From contig JAXDJR010000115.1 in NCBI GenBank assembly GCA_034667545.1, positions 1 through 8,987 of the forward strand: a stretch of 8,987 bases of DNA, in the 5' to 3' direction. Made by a program: the position numbers and the translations under genes. Under the pieces are notes generated by a model, which saw nothing but the letters and a program-made list of their open reading frames with translations, was not told where the DNA came from and did no database searches. This document shows, one piece after another, positions 1 through 6,490 of the stretch. The stretch comes from DATAPE01 sp034667545 (lineage in GTDB: Bacteria; Actinomycetota; CADDZG01; WHSQ01). Each line of letters starts with the position of its first letter. Positions within the stretch are counted from its first letter, which is position 1.

Positions 1-69
1 TACGGCCCGCGCCGAGAATCGATGCACGGCGCTGTCCGAGCGCAGGGTCGCGGACTCTACGATCGAGTC

Positions 70-288
70 ATGGAACGCTCACTCGGACCGCTGATCATCG
101 GCATCGGTCTGGTCGTCGTTGTGGTCGGCGTCTTGGTGCTCTCCGGAGCCCTCATTTGGTTCGGCCGTTTGCCTGGCGACGTCAGGATCCGCAGTGAGCA
201 CACGCGGGTTTACATCCCGATCGTGTCGTGCTTACTCGCCTCGGTGGCATTGAGCCTGATCCTGGCCCTGGTGCGCCGCCTGTTCTGA
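70..288 (+). CDS. DUF2905-type small membrane protein
   Basis: A 72-residue protein with two membrane segments. The first, about residues 5-30, is rich in Gly, Val and Leu; the second is about residues 49-69. A short loop between them holds GRLPGDVRI. This two-helix layout with a central G-R-(I/L)-PGD-(I/V)-R-I loop and about 70 residues is what I know of the DUF2905 family, whose function is unknown. The ATG at 70 is chosen because the hydrophobic segment begins a few residues later. An in-frame ATG at 22 would add 16 residues that do not fit the family. No convincing ribosome binding site precedes either start. It is followed by about 110 bases before the LOG-family gene, so shared transcription is possible but not shown. 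Confidence 0.8.
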   Translation: MERSLGPLIIGIGLVVVVVGVLVLSGALIWFGRLPGDVRIRSEHTRVYIPIVSCLLASVALSLILALVRRLF

Positions 289-399
289 GCCCCCTCGGCG
301 ACTTCCCCCTCGGCTCGGCACGGCGTGGTTCTGAGCCGCTTCTCAGGAGCTCGCCCCGCTGCAGGGTCAGCCCTGACGATCGAGATTAGGGTCAAGCCG

Positions 400-1203
400 G
401 TGACCGACACATCGCCCTCCCGGTTGAGTGCCTCGCGCGAGCGACACGGACGGGTCAAGACCCGCAGCCGCGGAGGTGCCACTGAGGACCTGAAGTTCCT
501 TCAGCGTCCCCCCACGGAGTTCCTGGGGTCGGATCCATGGCGGGTGCTGCGCATCTTGTCCGAGTTCGTTGAGGGTTTCGACGCGCTGGCGGAGATACCC
601 CCCGCCATCAGCGTGTTCGGCTCGGCCCGCATAACCGAAGACGACCCCATGTACGAGGCGGCCCGCGAAGTGGGGGCCGAGATCGCATCCGCAGGCCTCG
701 CCGTGATCACCGGCGGGGGGCCGGGGATCATGGAGGCTGCCAACCGCGGAGCACATGAGGCGGGCGGTTGCTCGATCGGGTGCAACATCGAGCTGCCCTT
801 CGAGCAGGCGTCTAACCCTTACTCAGACATCACCATCGACTTCGAACACTTCTTCGTGCGCAAGACGATGTTCGTGAAGTACGCGGAGGGTTTCGTGGTC
901 TTTCCCGGGGGATTCGGCACCCTGGACGAGCTATTCGAGTCTTTGACGTTGATCCAAACCGGCAAGGTAGTGCATTTTCCAGTCATCTTGTTCGGCTCCC
1001 ATTACTGGAACGGGCTCGTCACATGGCTGCGCGAGCGGCTCCTCGCAGAGGGCAAGATCGCGGCGCCCGACCTCGACATCTTCAGCGTCATCGACGATCC
1101 GCGCGAGGTGGTGCCGCAGATCAAGAAGATCCTGGCTAGGGCCGAGCACCACGATCCGCGCGTCAACGCTGTGATCCGGGCAGAAACAGGCGGCTCGAAG
1201 TGA
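400..1203 (+). CDS. LOG-family (TIGR00730-like) Rossmann-fold protein, putative nucleoside 5'-monophosphate phosphoribohydrolase
   Basis: A 267-residue cytoplasmic protein of the LOG ('lysine decarboxylase-like') family. Both signature motifs are present: GGGPGIMEA at residues 105-113 and PGGFGTLDE at 169-177, which form the nucleotide-binding and catalytic site. Characterised relatives split a nucleoside 5'-monophosphate into base and ribose 5-phosphate, releasing cytokinin in plants and some actinobacteria. The substrate here cannot be read from sequence. About 45 residues of basic, low-complexity N-terminus precede the conserved block that starts at DPWRVLRILSEF. The start is uncertain. 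GTG at 400 is preferred because AGGG lies 8 bases upstream (388-391). GTG at 325 gives 25 more residues without a ribosome binding site, and TTG at 424 is also possible. The stop overlaps the next start as GTGA, so translation is probably coupled to the first PLD gene. Confidence 0.85.
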   Translation: MTDTSPSRLSASRERHGRVKTRSRGGATEDLKFLQRPPTEFLGSDPWRVLRILSEFVEGFDALAEIPPAISVFGSARITEDDPMYEAAREVGAEIASAGLAVITGGGPGIMEAANRGAHEAGGCSIGCNIELPFEQASNPYSDITIDFEHFFVRKTMFVKYAEGFVVFPGGFGTLDELFESLTLIQTGKVVHFPVILFGSHYWNGLVTWLRERLLAEGKIAAPDLDIFSVIDDPREVVPQIKKILARAEHHDPRVNAVIRAETGGSK

Positions 1204-2243
1204 TCGACGTCCACACCCTGAGCGATGGAGGTCAGGAAGCAACTCAGGTAGCGGGGTGGCTCGCCGACTTCGTCGGCGGCGCCCAGTCCAGCCTCGACAT
1301 TGCGATCTACGACATCGCTCTGTCTCCCGAGCTCGCGAACAGCCTGGTCGAGGCACTCCAAAGTGCGGTCGCACGCGGAGTGCGGGTGCGCCTTGTCTAC
1401 AACGTGGATTACGACGGACCGATACCTGTCCCGCCGCCATCGCGAACTGAAGAACCGCTCGTGCGCTCCTTCGGCGTTCCAACGAAAGCGATACCGGGTA
1501 ACCCCGACCTGATGCACCAGAAGTTCGTTGTTCGGGACGGGGGCAGTGTGTGGACCGGTTCGACGAACTGGACCGACGACTCGTGGACGCGTGAGGAGAA
1601 CGTGATCGTGATAGTGGACTCCAAAGAGGTAGCTGACTGTTTCACTGAGGATTTCGAACAACTGTGGAACGGGGGCCAGGTTGACGGCACGGGCTTCAAC
1701 CATCCCTCCGAGCTCAAGGTGGGGCCCGACAGCGTGCGCGCCTGGTTCTGTCCCAAGGGTGGCAAACATCTCGTCTATCGGATCGCCGGCGCGATCCATC
1801 ATGCGGAGCGCAGGATCCGGATCTGCTCGCCCGTGATAACTGCCGGTCAAGTCCTGGGCACGCTGGTCGATGTTGCCTCCGACCACAAGGTGGATCTTGC
1901 GGGGGTATGTGACGCTACTCAGATGCAGGAAGTTCTTCGTCAATGGCAATCGGACGCAGCGGCCTCGTGGAAGGTCCCGGCAATCAAGAGCCTTGCCGAG
2001 CTCGCATCCTTCAGCGGAAAGCGCTCGACCCCGTACGGGCCGGGAACCATCCACGATTACATGCACGCAAAGGTCACCGTCTGCGATGACACCGTGTTCG
2101 TCGGCAGTTACAACCTCTCGCATTCGGGTCAAGAGAATGCAGAGAACGTGCTCGAGATCGAATCGTCGCAACTTGCCGACCAGTTCGCCGCCTACATCGA
2201 CACGGTGCACGCCCGCTACCCGGCCCTGGTACTCGAAGCGTGA
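1200..2243 (+). CDS. Phospholipase D-like (two HKD motifs) protein, first of a tandem pair
   Basis: A 347-residue PLD-superfamily enzyme with two catalytic motifs of the form HxKxxxxD: His106-Lys108-Asp113 followed by TGSTNWTDDS, and His289-Lys291-Asp296 followed by VGSYNLSHSG. Two motifs in one chain should form one complete active site using a phospho-histidine intermediate. There is no signal peptide or membrane segment, so it looks cytoplasmic. Its compact size and GS-x-N-(W/L) motif tails resemble the nuclease and phosphodiesterase branches more than membrane cardiolipin synthases, but the substrate (DNA, RNA or lipid) cannot be assigned. Start GTG at 1200 overlaps the LOG stop by 4 bases, with AGGCGG at 1188-1193 as a likely ribosome binding site. 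The stop overlaps the second PLD gene in the same way. Confidence 0.87.
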   Translation: MIDVHTLSDGGQEATQVAGWLADFVGGAQSSLDIAIYDIALSPELANSLVEALQSAVARGVRVRLVYNVDYDGPIPVPPPSRTEEPLVRSFGVPTKAIPGNPDLMHQKFVVRDGGSVWTGSTNWTDDSWTREENVIVIVDSKEVADCFTEDFEQLWNGGQVDGTGFNHPSELKVGPDSVRAWFCPKGGKHLVYRIAGAIHHAERRIRICSPVITAGQVLGTLVDVASDHKVDLAGVCDATQMQEVLRQWQSDAAASWKVPAIKSLAELASFSGKRSTPYGPGTIHDYMHAKVTVCDDTVFVGSYNLSHSGQENAENVLEIESSQLADQFAAYIDTVHARYPALVLEA

Positions 2244-3679
2244 AGGACTTTCTCTTCGAAGTCGACAAGAGGTTGGGCGATCGTATCGACGGTCTGACCT
2301 GCAGCCATCACAAGAGACGCCTTCGCCGCATCGGTTGGGAGAACGCTCTACAGCCCGGCCCTGGGTGGTGGGTTGCCGGTGAACCGCCGCCGCGTAAGGG
2401 CAACTCGATCGAGGTCCTGATCGACGGAGCCAACGCGTTCCCGCGGGTCGTCGAAGAGCTCCGAGCCGCAAAGTCGCACGTACACCTGACTGGATGGCAT
2501 CTTGACCCCGACTTCGAGATCGAGCGGGACAGTGCCGAAAGGCTTACGTTGCAAGAACTGGTGCGCGAAACGGCTGCGCGTGTGGACGTCCGCGTGCTGT
2601 TGTGGGCAGGCGCTCCCTCCCCTATTGGAACCACCGGCCGTAGGGCGATACGGCAGATCGCCGAGGCCTTTCGCGCGGCAGGCGCCCAGGTGGGTCTCGA
2701 CGCCAAGGAACGGCCTCTCCACTGCCATCACGAAAAGATCGCCGTGATCGACGACCGAGTCGCTTTCGTCGGGGGGATCGACGCCACGGACCTGAAAGGC
2801 GACCGTTACGACAGCTCGACCCACGCGTTCCGTGACGACATCGGGTGGCATGATGCGACGACATTGATGCGGGGGCCCATCGTGGCCGATGTTGCCGATC
2901 ACTTCGCCATGCGATGGCATGAAGTGACAAAGGAACGACTGGCCCAACCGGAAACGCCCGAAGTCCATGGCTTGGTCGAGGCCCAGCTCGTGCGGACGGT
3001 CCCGGAGCACGTCTACAACGCACTGCCCAAGGGAGACTTCCGGATCCTCGAGGCCTACGCGGGGGCCTTCGCGGCGGCTCAGAAGCTCATCTACCTGGAA
3101 AATCAGTACCTGTGGTCGCCCGAGATCGTCGACATCCTTGCCGAGAAGCTCCGCCACCCACCCTCGGACGACTTCAGGGTAGTGATGATCCTGCCGTCCA
3201 GGCCCAACACCGGCTACGACGACACCGCCGGACAACTCGGGCAGCTGGATGAGGCCGACGACGCGGGACGACTCGTTGCGTGCACCCTTTATGCGCGTGG
3301 GCCGGGTGCGCCGGAGCGGATCTACATCCACGCCAAGATTGGCATCATCGATGACGCGTGGCTCACGATCGGTTCGGCGAATCTCAACGAGCACTCCTTG
3401 TTCAACGACTCCGAAGTGAATGTCGTGACTCACGACCCCGAGCTAGCGCGCGCCACGAGGGTGCGGCTCTGGGCCGAGCATCTCGAATCCTCGATCGAAG
3501 ACGTGAACGGCGAGCCCACCGCTTTGATCGACAACGTCTGGAAGCCTCTGGCCAACGAACAGATGGAGCGCCTCGACGCCGACAAGCCGTTGACCCACCG
3601 TTTGGTGGGTCTGCCGCACATCTCCAAGCGAACCAAGCGACTACTGGGTCCCGTACAGGCCCTATTGGTCGACGGCTGA
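2240..3679 (+). CDS. Phospholipase D family protein with two HKD motifs, second of a tandem pair
   Basis: A 479-residue PLD-superfamily protein. The first HKD motif is His164-Lys166-Asp171, then FVGGIDATD. The second is His364-Lys366-Asp371, then GSANLNEHSL at 378-387. YLENQYLW at 285-292 matches the (Y/I)-x-ENQ(Y/F) element before the second motif in true phospholipases D and cardiolipin synthase-like enzymes, and HLTGWHLDPD at 82-91 is the usual strand before the first. This favours phosphatidyl-group hydrolysis or transfer over nuclease action. Unlike classical cardiolipin synthases there is no N-terminal membrane segment. The C-terminal ~45 residues are outside the core and end in a basic stretch (KRTKR, about 463-467). 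It starts at GTG 2240, overlapping the previous stop as GTGA. The gene ends 11 bases from convergent rsgA, leaving no room for a separate terminator. Confidence 0.88.
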   Translation: MKDFLFEVDKRLGDRIDGLTCSHHKRRLRRIGWENALQPGPGWWVAGEPPPRKGNSIEVLIDGANAFPRVVEELRAAKSHVHLTGWHLDPDFEIERDSAERLTLQELVRETAARVDVRVLLWAGAPSPIGTTGRRAIRQIAEAFRAAGAQVGLDAKERPLHCHHEKIAVIDDRVAFVGGIDATDLKGDRYDSSTHAFRDDIGWHDATTLMRGPIVADVADHFAMRWHEVTKERLAQPETPEVHGLVEAQLVRTVPEHVYNALPKGDFRILEAYAGAFAAAQKLIYLENQYLWSPEIVDILAEKLRHPPSDDFRVVMILPSRPNTGYDDTAGQLGQLDEADDAGRLVACTLYARGPGAPERIYIHAKIGIIDDAWLTIGSANLNEHSLFNDSEVNVVTHDPELARATRVRLWAEHLESSIEDVNGEPTALIDNVWKPLANEQMERLDADKPLTHRLVGLPHISKRTKRLLGPVQALLVDG

Positions 3680-3690
3680 CCGAGCTGTGG

Positions 3691-4803
3691 CTACTTGGTC
3701 CACACCGGCTTCCTTCTGCTCCTCGCTTGCGTCCGCATCTTGCGCCGTCGGTCCGCGGCAGCTCTCTTGTCCTGTTTGAGCTCCAGCGCATAGAGCTCGC
3801 GATGCAGCTTCCTGTAGCTCGTGAGCCGCTCGGCAGGTAAAGAACCGTCAGCTACCGCCCCAAGCACCGCGCAACCGGGCTCGCCCTCGTGTTTGCAGTC
3901 GCGGAACCTGCATTCGGACGCCAGGCTTGCGATGTCCTGAAATGCTTGATCGATCCCATCGTCTGCATCCCAGAGCTGAAGCTCGCGCATCCCCGGCGTA
4001 TCCAAGATGAGACCGCCGGTGGGCGACAGGATCAACTCGCGGTGTGATGTCGTGTGGCGTCCTTTCCCGTCGTGCCTTATCTCCTGAGTCGCCATGCGCT
4101 CTTCGCCGATCAGATGATTGATCAGGGTCGACTTTCCGGCCCCCGACGATCCCAGCACGGCGACGGTGCGCCCACCATTCAGATAACCGAGCAAACCGTC
4201 CATCCCTTCGCCGGTGACGCTGCTGGTGAGGTGGATATCGGCGCCTACTGCGACAGCTTCGACCATTGCTCGCGCGGCGTCGACATCGTCACAGAGGTCG
4301 GCCTTGCTAAGAACAACCACGGGAACCGCGCCGCTTTCCCACGCAAGCGTCAGATACCGCTCGATCCTGCGGAGGTTGGGAGTGCTATCGAGAGCGTTGA
4401 TGAGGAAGAGCGTGTCGACGTTAGCGGCCAGCACCTGCTCTTCGGTCTCGAAGCCTGCCGCGTTCCTCGAGAACTTGCTTCGCCGGGTAAGGACTGCATG
4501 GATGACTCCCTTGCTCTCCTTCGCGACCGGCTTGACCGCCACCCAATCGCCCGGAGCCGGAAGGTCCGCCATCGCAACCGCTTCGTGCCGCAGTCTGCCG
4601 GAAAGCTCCGCGGCTACCTCGCCGCCTTGCGTCAGCAGCACGTAGGCGCCGCGATGCTGCACGGCCACTCGCGCGGGTATCAGGTCTTGGTTGCTATAGG
4701 GCTCGAAGAGGGCCTCGAAATACGGGTCCCATCCGAGGTCTTGCAAAGTGATCTCGGAGATCAACTGTGCTGCCTCCATTCGGAAGTTTGGTGGGCTGGA
4801 CAC
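3691..4803 (-). CDS. rsgA: Ribosome small subunit-dependent GTPase RsgA
   Basis: A 370-residue circularly permuted GTPase that assists late maturation of the 30S ribosomal subunit and links it to GTP and alarmone levels. An N-terminal OB-fold (about 43-108) precedes the G motifs in the permuted order typical of RsgA: G4 SKAD (166-169), G5 region TSSVTGEG (193-200), G1 GSSGAGKST (218-226), G2 in GRHTTSHRE (248-256), and G3 DTPG (268-271). The C-terminal zinc site follows with Cys298, Cys303, His305 and Cys311. The last 25 residues are very basic, fitting rRNA contact. Start GTG at 4803 is the first usable codon after an in-frame stop at 4869-4867. The ATG at 4779 would also keep all domains. 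Neither has a strong ribosome binding site. Confidence 0.96.
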   Translation of the reverse strand: MSSPPNFRMEAAQLISEITLQDLGWDPYFEALFEPYSNQDLIPARVAVQHRGAYVLLTQGGEVAAELSGRLRHEAVAMADLPAPGDWVAVKPVAKESKGVIHAVLTRRSKFSRNAAGFETEEQVLAANVDTLFLINALDSTPNLRRIERYLTLAWESGAVPVVVLSKADLCDDVDAARAMVEAVAVGADIHLTSSVTGEGMDGLLGYLNGGRTVAVLGSSGAGKSTLINHLIGEERMATQEIRHDGKGRHTTSHRELILSPTGGLILDTPGMRELQLWDADDGIDQAFQDIASLASECRFRDCKHEGEPGCAVLGAVADGSLPAERLTSYRKLHRELYALELKQDKRAAADRRRKMRTQARSRRKPVWTK

Positions 4804-4912
4804 CCCATCGCGAGCGCTCCGATCGGGCCCGCGGCTTTGCGGTCCACGACCAAGTGTTCGCTGGGTTCAGGGGCGATGGATGATGCAGAGCTACCGAAGC
4901 AGCCCTCGGCTG

Positions 4913-4945
4913 TTAGCTACTCAAGCCTCTCGTGATCATGAACAT
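4913..4945 (-). CDS. Possible 10-residue leader peptide upstream of rsgA
   Basis: A short ORF reading MFMITRGLSS then TAA. It lies behind GGAAGGAGG (minus strand, 4956-4948), the strongest ribosome-binding sequence in the window. The first ATG (4945) is only 2 bases from that site, which is too close for comfort; the second, in-frame ATG (4939) is 8 bases away and would give an 8-residue peptide. Just after it a stem-loop can form (AGCTA...TAGCT enclosing CAGCC-GAG-GGCTG, about 4888-4918). About 109 bases separate the stop from the rsgA start. A leader peptide or a degraded gene start are both possible, and chance cannot be excluded for so short an ORF. Confidence 0.3.
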   Translation of the reverse strand: MFMITRGLSS

Positions 4946-4956
4946 CGCCTCCTTCC

Positions 4957-4976
4957 ACGCGCCACCTTTGGCGCGT
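4957..4976. repeat. Perfect 8-bp inverted repeat (hairpin) in the rsgA upstream region
   Basis: ACGCGCCA (4957-4964) and TGGCGCGT (4969-4976) are exact inverted arms around a 4-base loop. The hairpin would be stable. It sits 62 bases beyond the anti-sigma stop and immediately before the leader-like ribosome binding site on the minus strand. Neither strand has a run of T after it, so a classical intrinsic terminator is not supported. A smaller hairpin, GCTTC/GAAGC, lies at 4984-4997. It could be a transcript-end or processing structure for the sigma operon, a regulatory element for rsgA, or a protein-binding palindrome. Confidence 0.6.
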
Positions 4977-5038
4977 TCTGCCAGCTTCCAAAGAAGCCGC
5001 TCTGCCACTCAACCAGATTTAGCAGCAACTGACAACCG

Positions 5039-5818
5039 TCATCGCAGTGATGTCGCGATCGTTTCAGCGTCGCGAATGCCTCGGGCCAGCTCCAGGCGGT
5101 AGGTGATGCCCCCACTGGACCAGATGAGGCTGTTGCCGGAGATCCTTCCCTTTTCCTGACGGATGCCCAGGGGGAACCGATACTCGATGAGGTGCGGCTG
5201 GCCCTGGATCCAGAATCCAGGTACGCCGTTGACAGCAACATTCCTGATCGTCGCCCCCGTGCCGAGCAGCTTCTTATAGAAGGACCGGTAGATAGCGTTG
5301 GATCGAATCTCGGTTACCAGCAGCCCAACGTCGTGACCTGCCGCTGCCGGCAGCGCGGACGAAGGCCTGTACACCAGCCACACGATCGGGTTCGCGGGGT
5401 CCGTATGGATCTCGTCGGGCGCACCCACACCCGGCCCCGACGGCAGCCGCACCCGCGCCCCCAGGCGTGTGTTGGCCTGCGCCAAAGTGACCTGAGGGCC
5501 TAGGTTGAGCCTTCTACCGAGATTGCTCGGTAGACGTTTGGGTGTCGTGCTGATGTGGATCCCCGACACACCGAGCCAATCCGCAACGGCGCGCCGGGAG
5601 GTCGGGGAGAAAAAGAGGACCCCGGTAGCCACAAGGCTCAGCACGAGTGCGGCAACCGCGAATCGCAACAAGGTTCGATGCCGAGGAGTTGCATGCAGAA
5701 CGACCGGCCCTCGTATCCGGGCGCGCACTTGGGGGGCCAGGTCGGGTTCCGGCGGGAACGCGATGCCTCCCGCCAACGCGGTCAGCGTGTCTTCGAGCGA
5801 GCGCGGCCGGTCATTCAT
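5039..5818 (-). CDS. Putative membrane-anchored anti-sigma factor
   Basis: A 259-residue single-pass membrane protein. Residues 1-50 would be cytoplasmic, residues 52-70 form the membrane helix, and the remaining ~190 residues would lie outside. Its start overlaps the ECF sigma stop by 8 bases (ATGAATGA), the usual arrangement for a sigma/anti-sigma pair, and this is the main evidence for its role. The short N-terminus lacks the HxxxCxxC zinc anti-sigma signature, so sigma binding is inferred from context only. After the helix comes SRRAVADWLGVSGIHI, a segment I recall from actinobacterial proteins next to sigma factors. The outer part ends in GGITYRLELARGIRDAETI, resembling the C-terminal domains of sigma-linked sensor proteins. 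The outer domain is a plausible sensor, signal unknown. Confidence 0.7.
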   Translation of the reverse strand: MNDRPRSLEDTLTALAGGIAFPPEPDLAPQVRARIRGPVVLHATPRHRTLLRFAVAALVLSLVATGVLFFSPTSRRAVADWLGVSGIHISTTPKRLPSNLGRRLNLGPQVTLAQANTRLGARVRLPSGPGVGAPDEIHTDPANPIVWLVYRPSSALPAAAGHDVGLLVTEIRSNAIYRSFYKKLLGTGATIRNVAVNGVPGFWIQGQPHLIEYRFPLGIRQEKGRISGNSLIWSSGGITYRLELARGIRDAETIATSLR

Positions 5819-6365
5819 CAGGCAGCGCTTCCTTCACACGCGCTAGGGCCCTGGAGAGGCGCGACTTCACAGTGCCAACAGGACACTCGAGCACCTGTGC
5901 CATCTCGCCTTCCGACATGTCGAAGAAGTAGCGGAGCGCGACAACAAGCCGGTCCCGCTCCGATAAAACGTTCAGCGCCGCAACGACCTGGCGCTGTGTC
6001 TCTGCATCCAGAATCGCCACCTCGGGGGATGGGGCCACACCCCCCGAGGGGCGAGATTGACTCATTCGCAGCGCCAGGCCTTCCTGACGGCTCCCCGCTC
6101 GCCTCCGGTTCAAGGCTTCGTTGACGACGATCCGCATGAGCCACGGTTTGAAAGGAGCTCCGGGACGGAACCGGTCGAGAGCGTAATAAGCCTTCACGAA
6201 TGCCTCCTGAGCAGCGTCCTCCGCATCGGCGGCGGAGCGCGTCACTACATATGCCGTGCGGAAGGCGAGCTGCTGGTAACGCTTCACCAACTCCTCGTAG
6301 GCATCGACATCGCCAGATCTCGCCTGCTCGCACAATCGCGTCTCATCCAGTGGTCGGCCCCCCAC
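5811..6365 (-). CDS. ECF-type RNA polymerase sigma factor (sigma-70 family)
   Basis: A 184-residue ECF sigma factor with only regions 2 and 4. Region 2 (about 22-88) includes DAEDAAQEAFVKAYYALDRFRPGAPF-type core-binding sequence and PWLMRIVVNEALNRRR. Region 4 (about 127-179) includes LSERDRLVVALRYFFDMSEGEMA and the helix-turn-helix CPVGTVKSRLSRAL, which reads the -35 element. The reading frame stays open up to 6503, but the start is placed at GTG 6365. The alternative GTG at 6395 lies inside the predicted -10 box, and ECF proteins commonly begin a few residues before a 'DET-x-L' segment, seen here at residues 7-11. AGGGA (6380-6376) is 10 bases upstream. The resulting 5' leader would be very short, about 15 bases. 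Its stop overlaps the anti-sigma start. Confidence 0.93.
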   Translation of the reverse strand: MGGRPLDETRLCEQARSGDVDAYEELVKRYQQLAFRTAYVVTRSAADAEDAAQEAFVKAYYALDRFRPGAPFKPWLMRIVVNEALNRRRAGSRQEGLALRMSQSRPSGGVAPSPEVAILDAETQRQVVAALNVLSERDRLVVALRYFFDMSEGEMAQVLECPVGTVKSRLSRALARVKEALPDE

Positions 6366-6387
6366 TGAGGTTGGGTCCCTGTTGTGT

Positions 6388-6416
6388 TGATACACCGCAT
6401 TGCCCCCGAAAGTTCC
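6388..6416 (-). promoter_or_regulatory. Predicted ECF promoter for the sigma/anti-sigma operon
   Basis: On the minus strand GGAACTTT (-35, 6416-6409) is followed after 12 bases by GGTGTATCA (-10 region, 6396-6388). GGAAC-type -35 boxes are typical of ECF sigma factors, and 16 bases separate GGAACT from TGTATC, a usual spacing. The sequence and spacing match the divergent promoter at 6429-6457 almost base for base. This suggests that the sigma factor encoded just downstream recognises both and regulates itself. Expected transcript start is about 6378-6382. Confidence 0.75.
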
Positions 6417-6428
6417 CTGTGGCGCGAT

Positions 6429-6457
6429 GGAACCTTGCTCCAAAGCGCGGTGTATCA
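6429..6457 (+). promoter_or_regulatory. Predicted ECF promoter for the secreted anchored protein
   Basis: On the plus strand GGAACCTT (-35, 6429-6436) is followed after 12 bases by GGTGTATCA (-10 region, 6449-6457). It is the mirror image of the promoter at 6416-6388: the -10 arms are identical over 11 bases (GCGGTGTATCA), and the -35 boxes differ at one of 8 positions. Expected transcript start is about 6463-6467, giving a leader of about 25 bases that includes AGGGAGG at 6479-6485. Confidence 0.75.
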
Positions 6458-6490
6458 GACATGCAACCTGGAACTGACAGGGAGGTCGAA

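Noticed and set aside
2..94. An open frame from the left edge ending in TGA at 92-94, possibly the tail of an upstream gene
   Set aside because: Thirty codons (TARAENRCTALSERR...) look protein-like and would overlap the DUF2905 start by 25 bases, but I recognise no family and the sequence to the left is needed.
1002..2471. A 489-codon open frame on the minus strand across the LOG and PLD genes
   Set aside because: It crosses three well-supported genes on the other strand, is Arg-rich with no domain, and is a shadow frame.
2348..3433. A 361-codon open frame on the minus strand opposite the second PLD gene
   Set aside because: The plus-strand protein has both HKD motifs and PLD family features; the opposite frame shows none.
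3680..3690. A terminator between the convergent second PLD gene and rsgA
   Set aside because: The 11-base gap is too short and no hairpin with a T-run is visible.
4054..4935. A 293-codon open frame on the plus strand opposite rsgA
   Set aside because: It is antisense to a certain rsgA gene, has no recognisable domain, and follows from the GC-rich codon pattern of the opposite strand.
4980..5038. A possible tRNA-like fold suggested by hairpins next to the anti-sigma stop
   Set aside because: No cloverleaf, no T-loop consensus and no CCA-adjacent acceptor stem could be built.
6200..6490. An upstream extension of the secreted-protein reading frame
   Set aside because: It would bury the clear signal peptide and cross the promoter region; ATG 6491 has a strong ribosome binding site.
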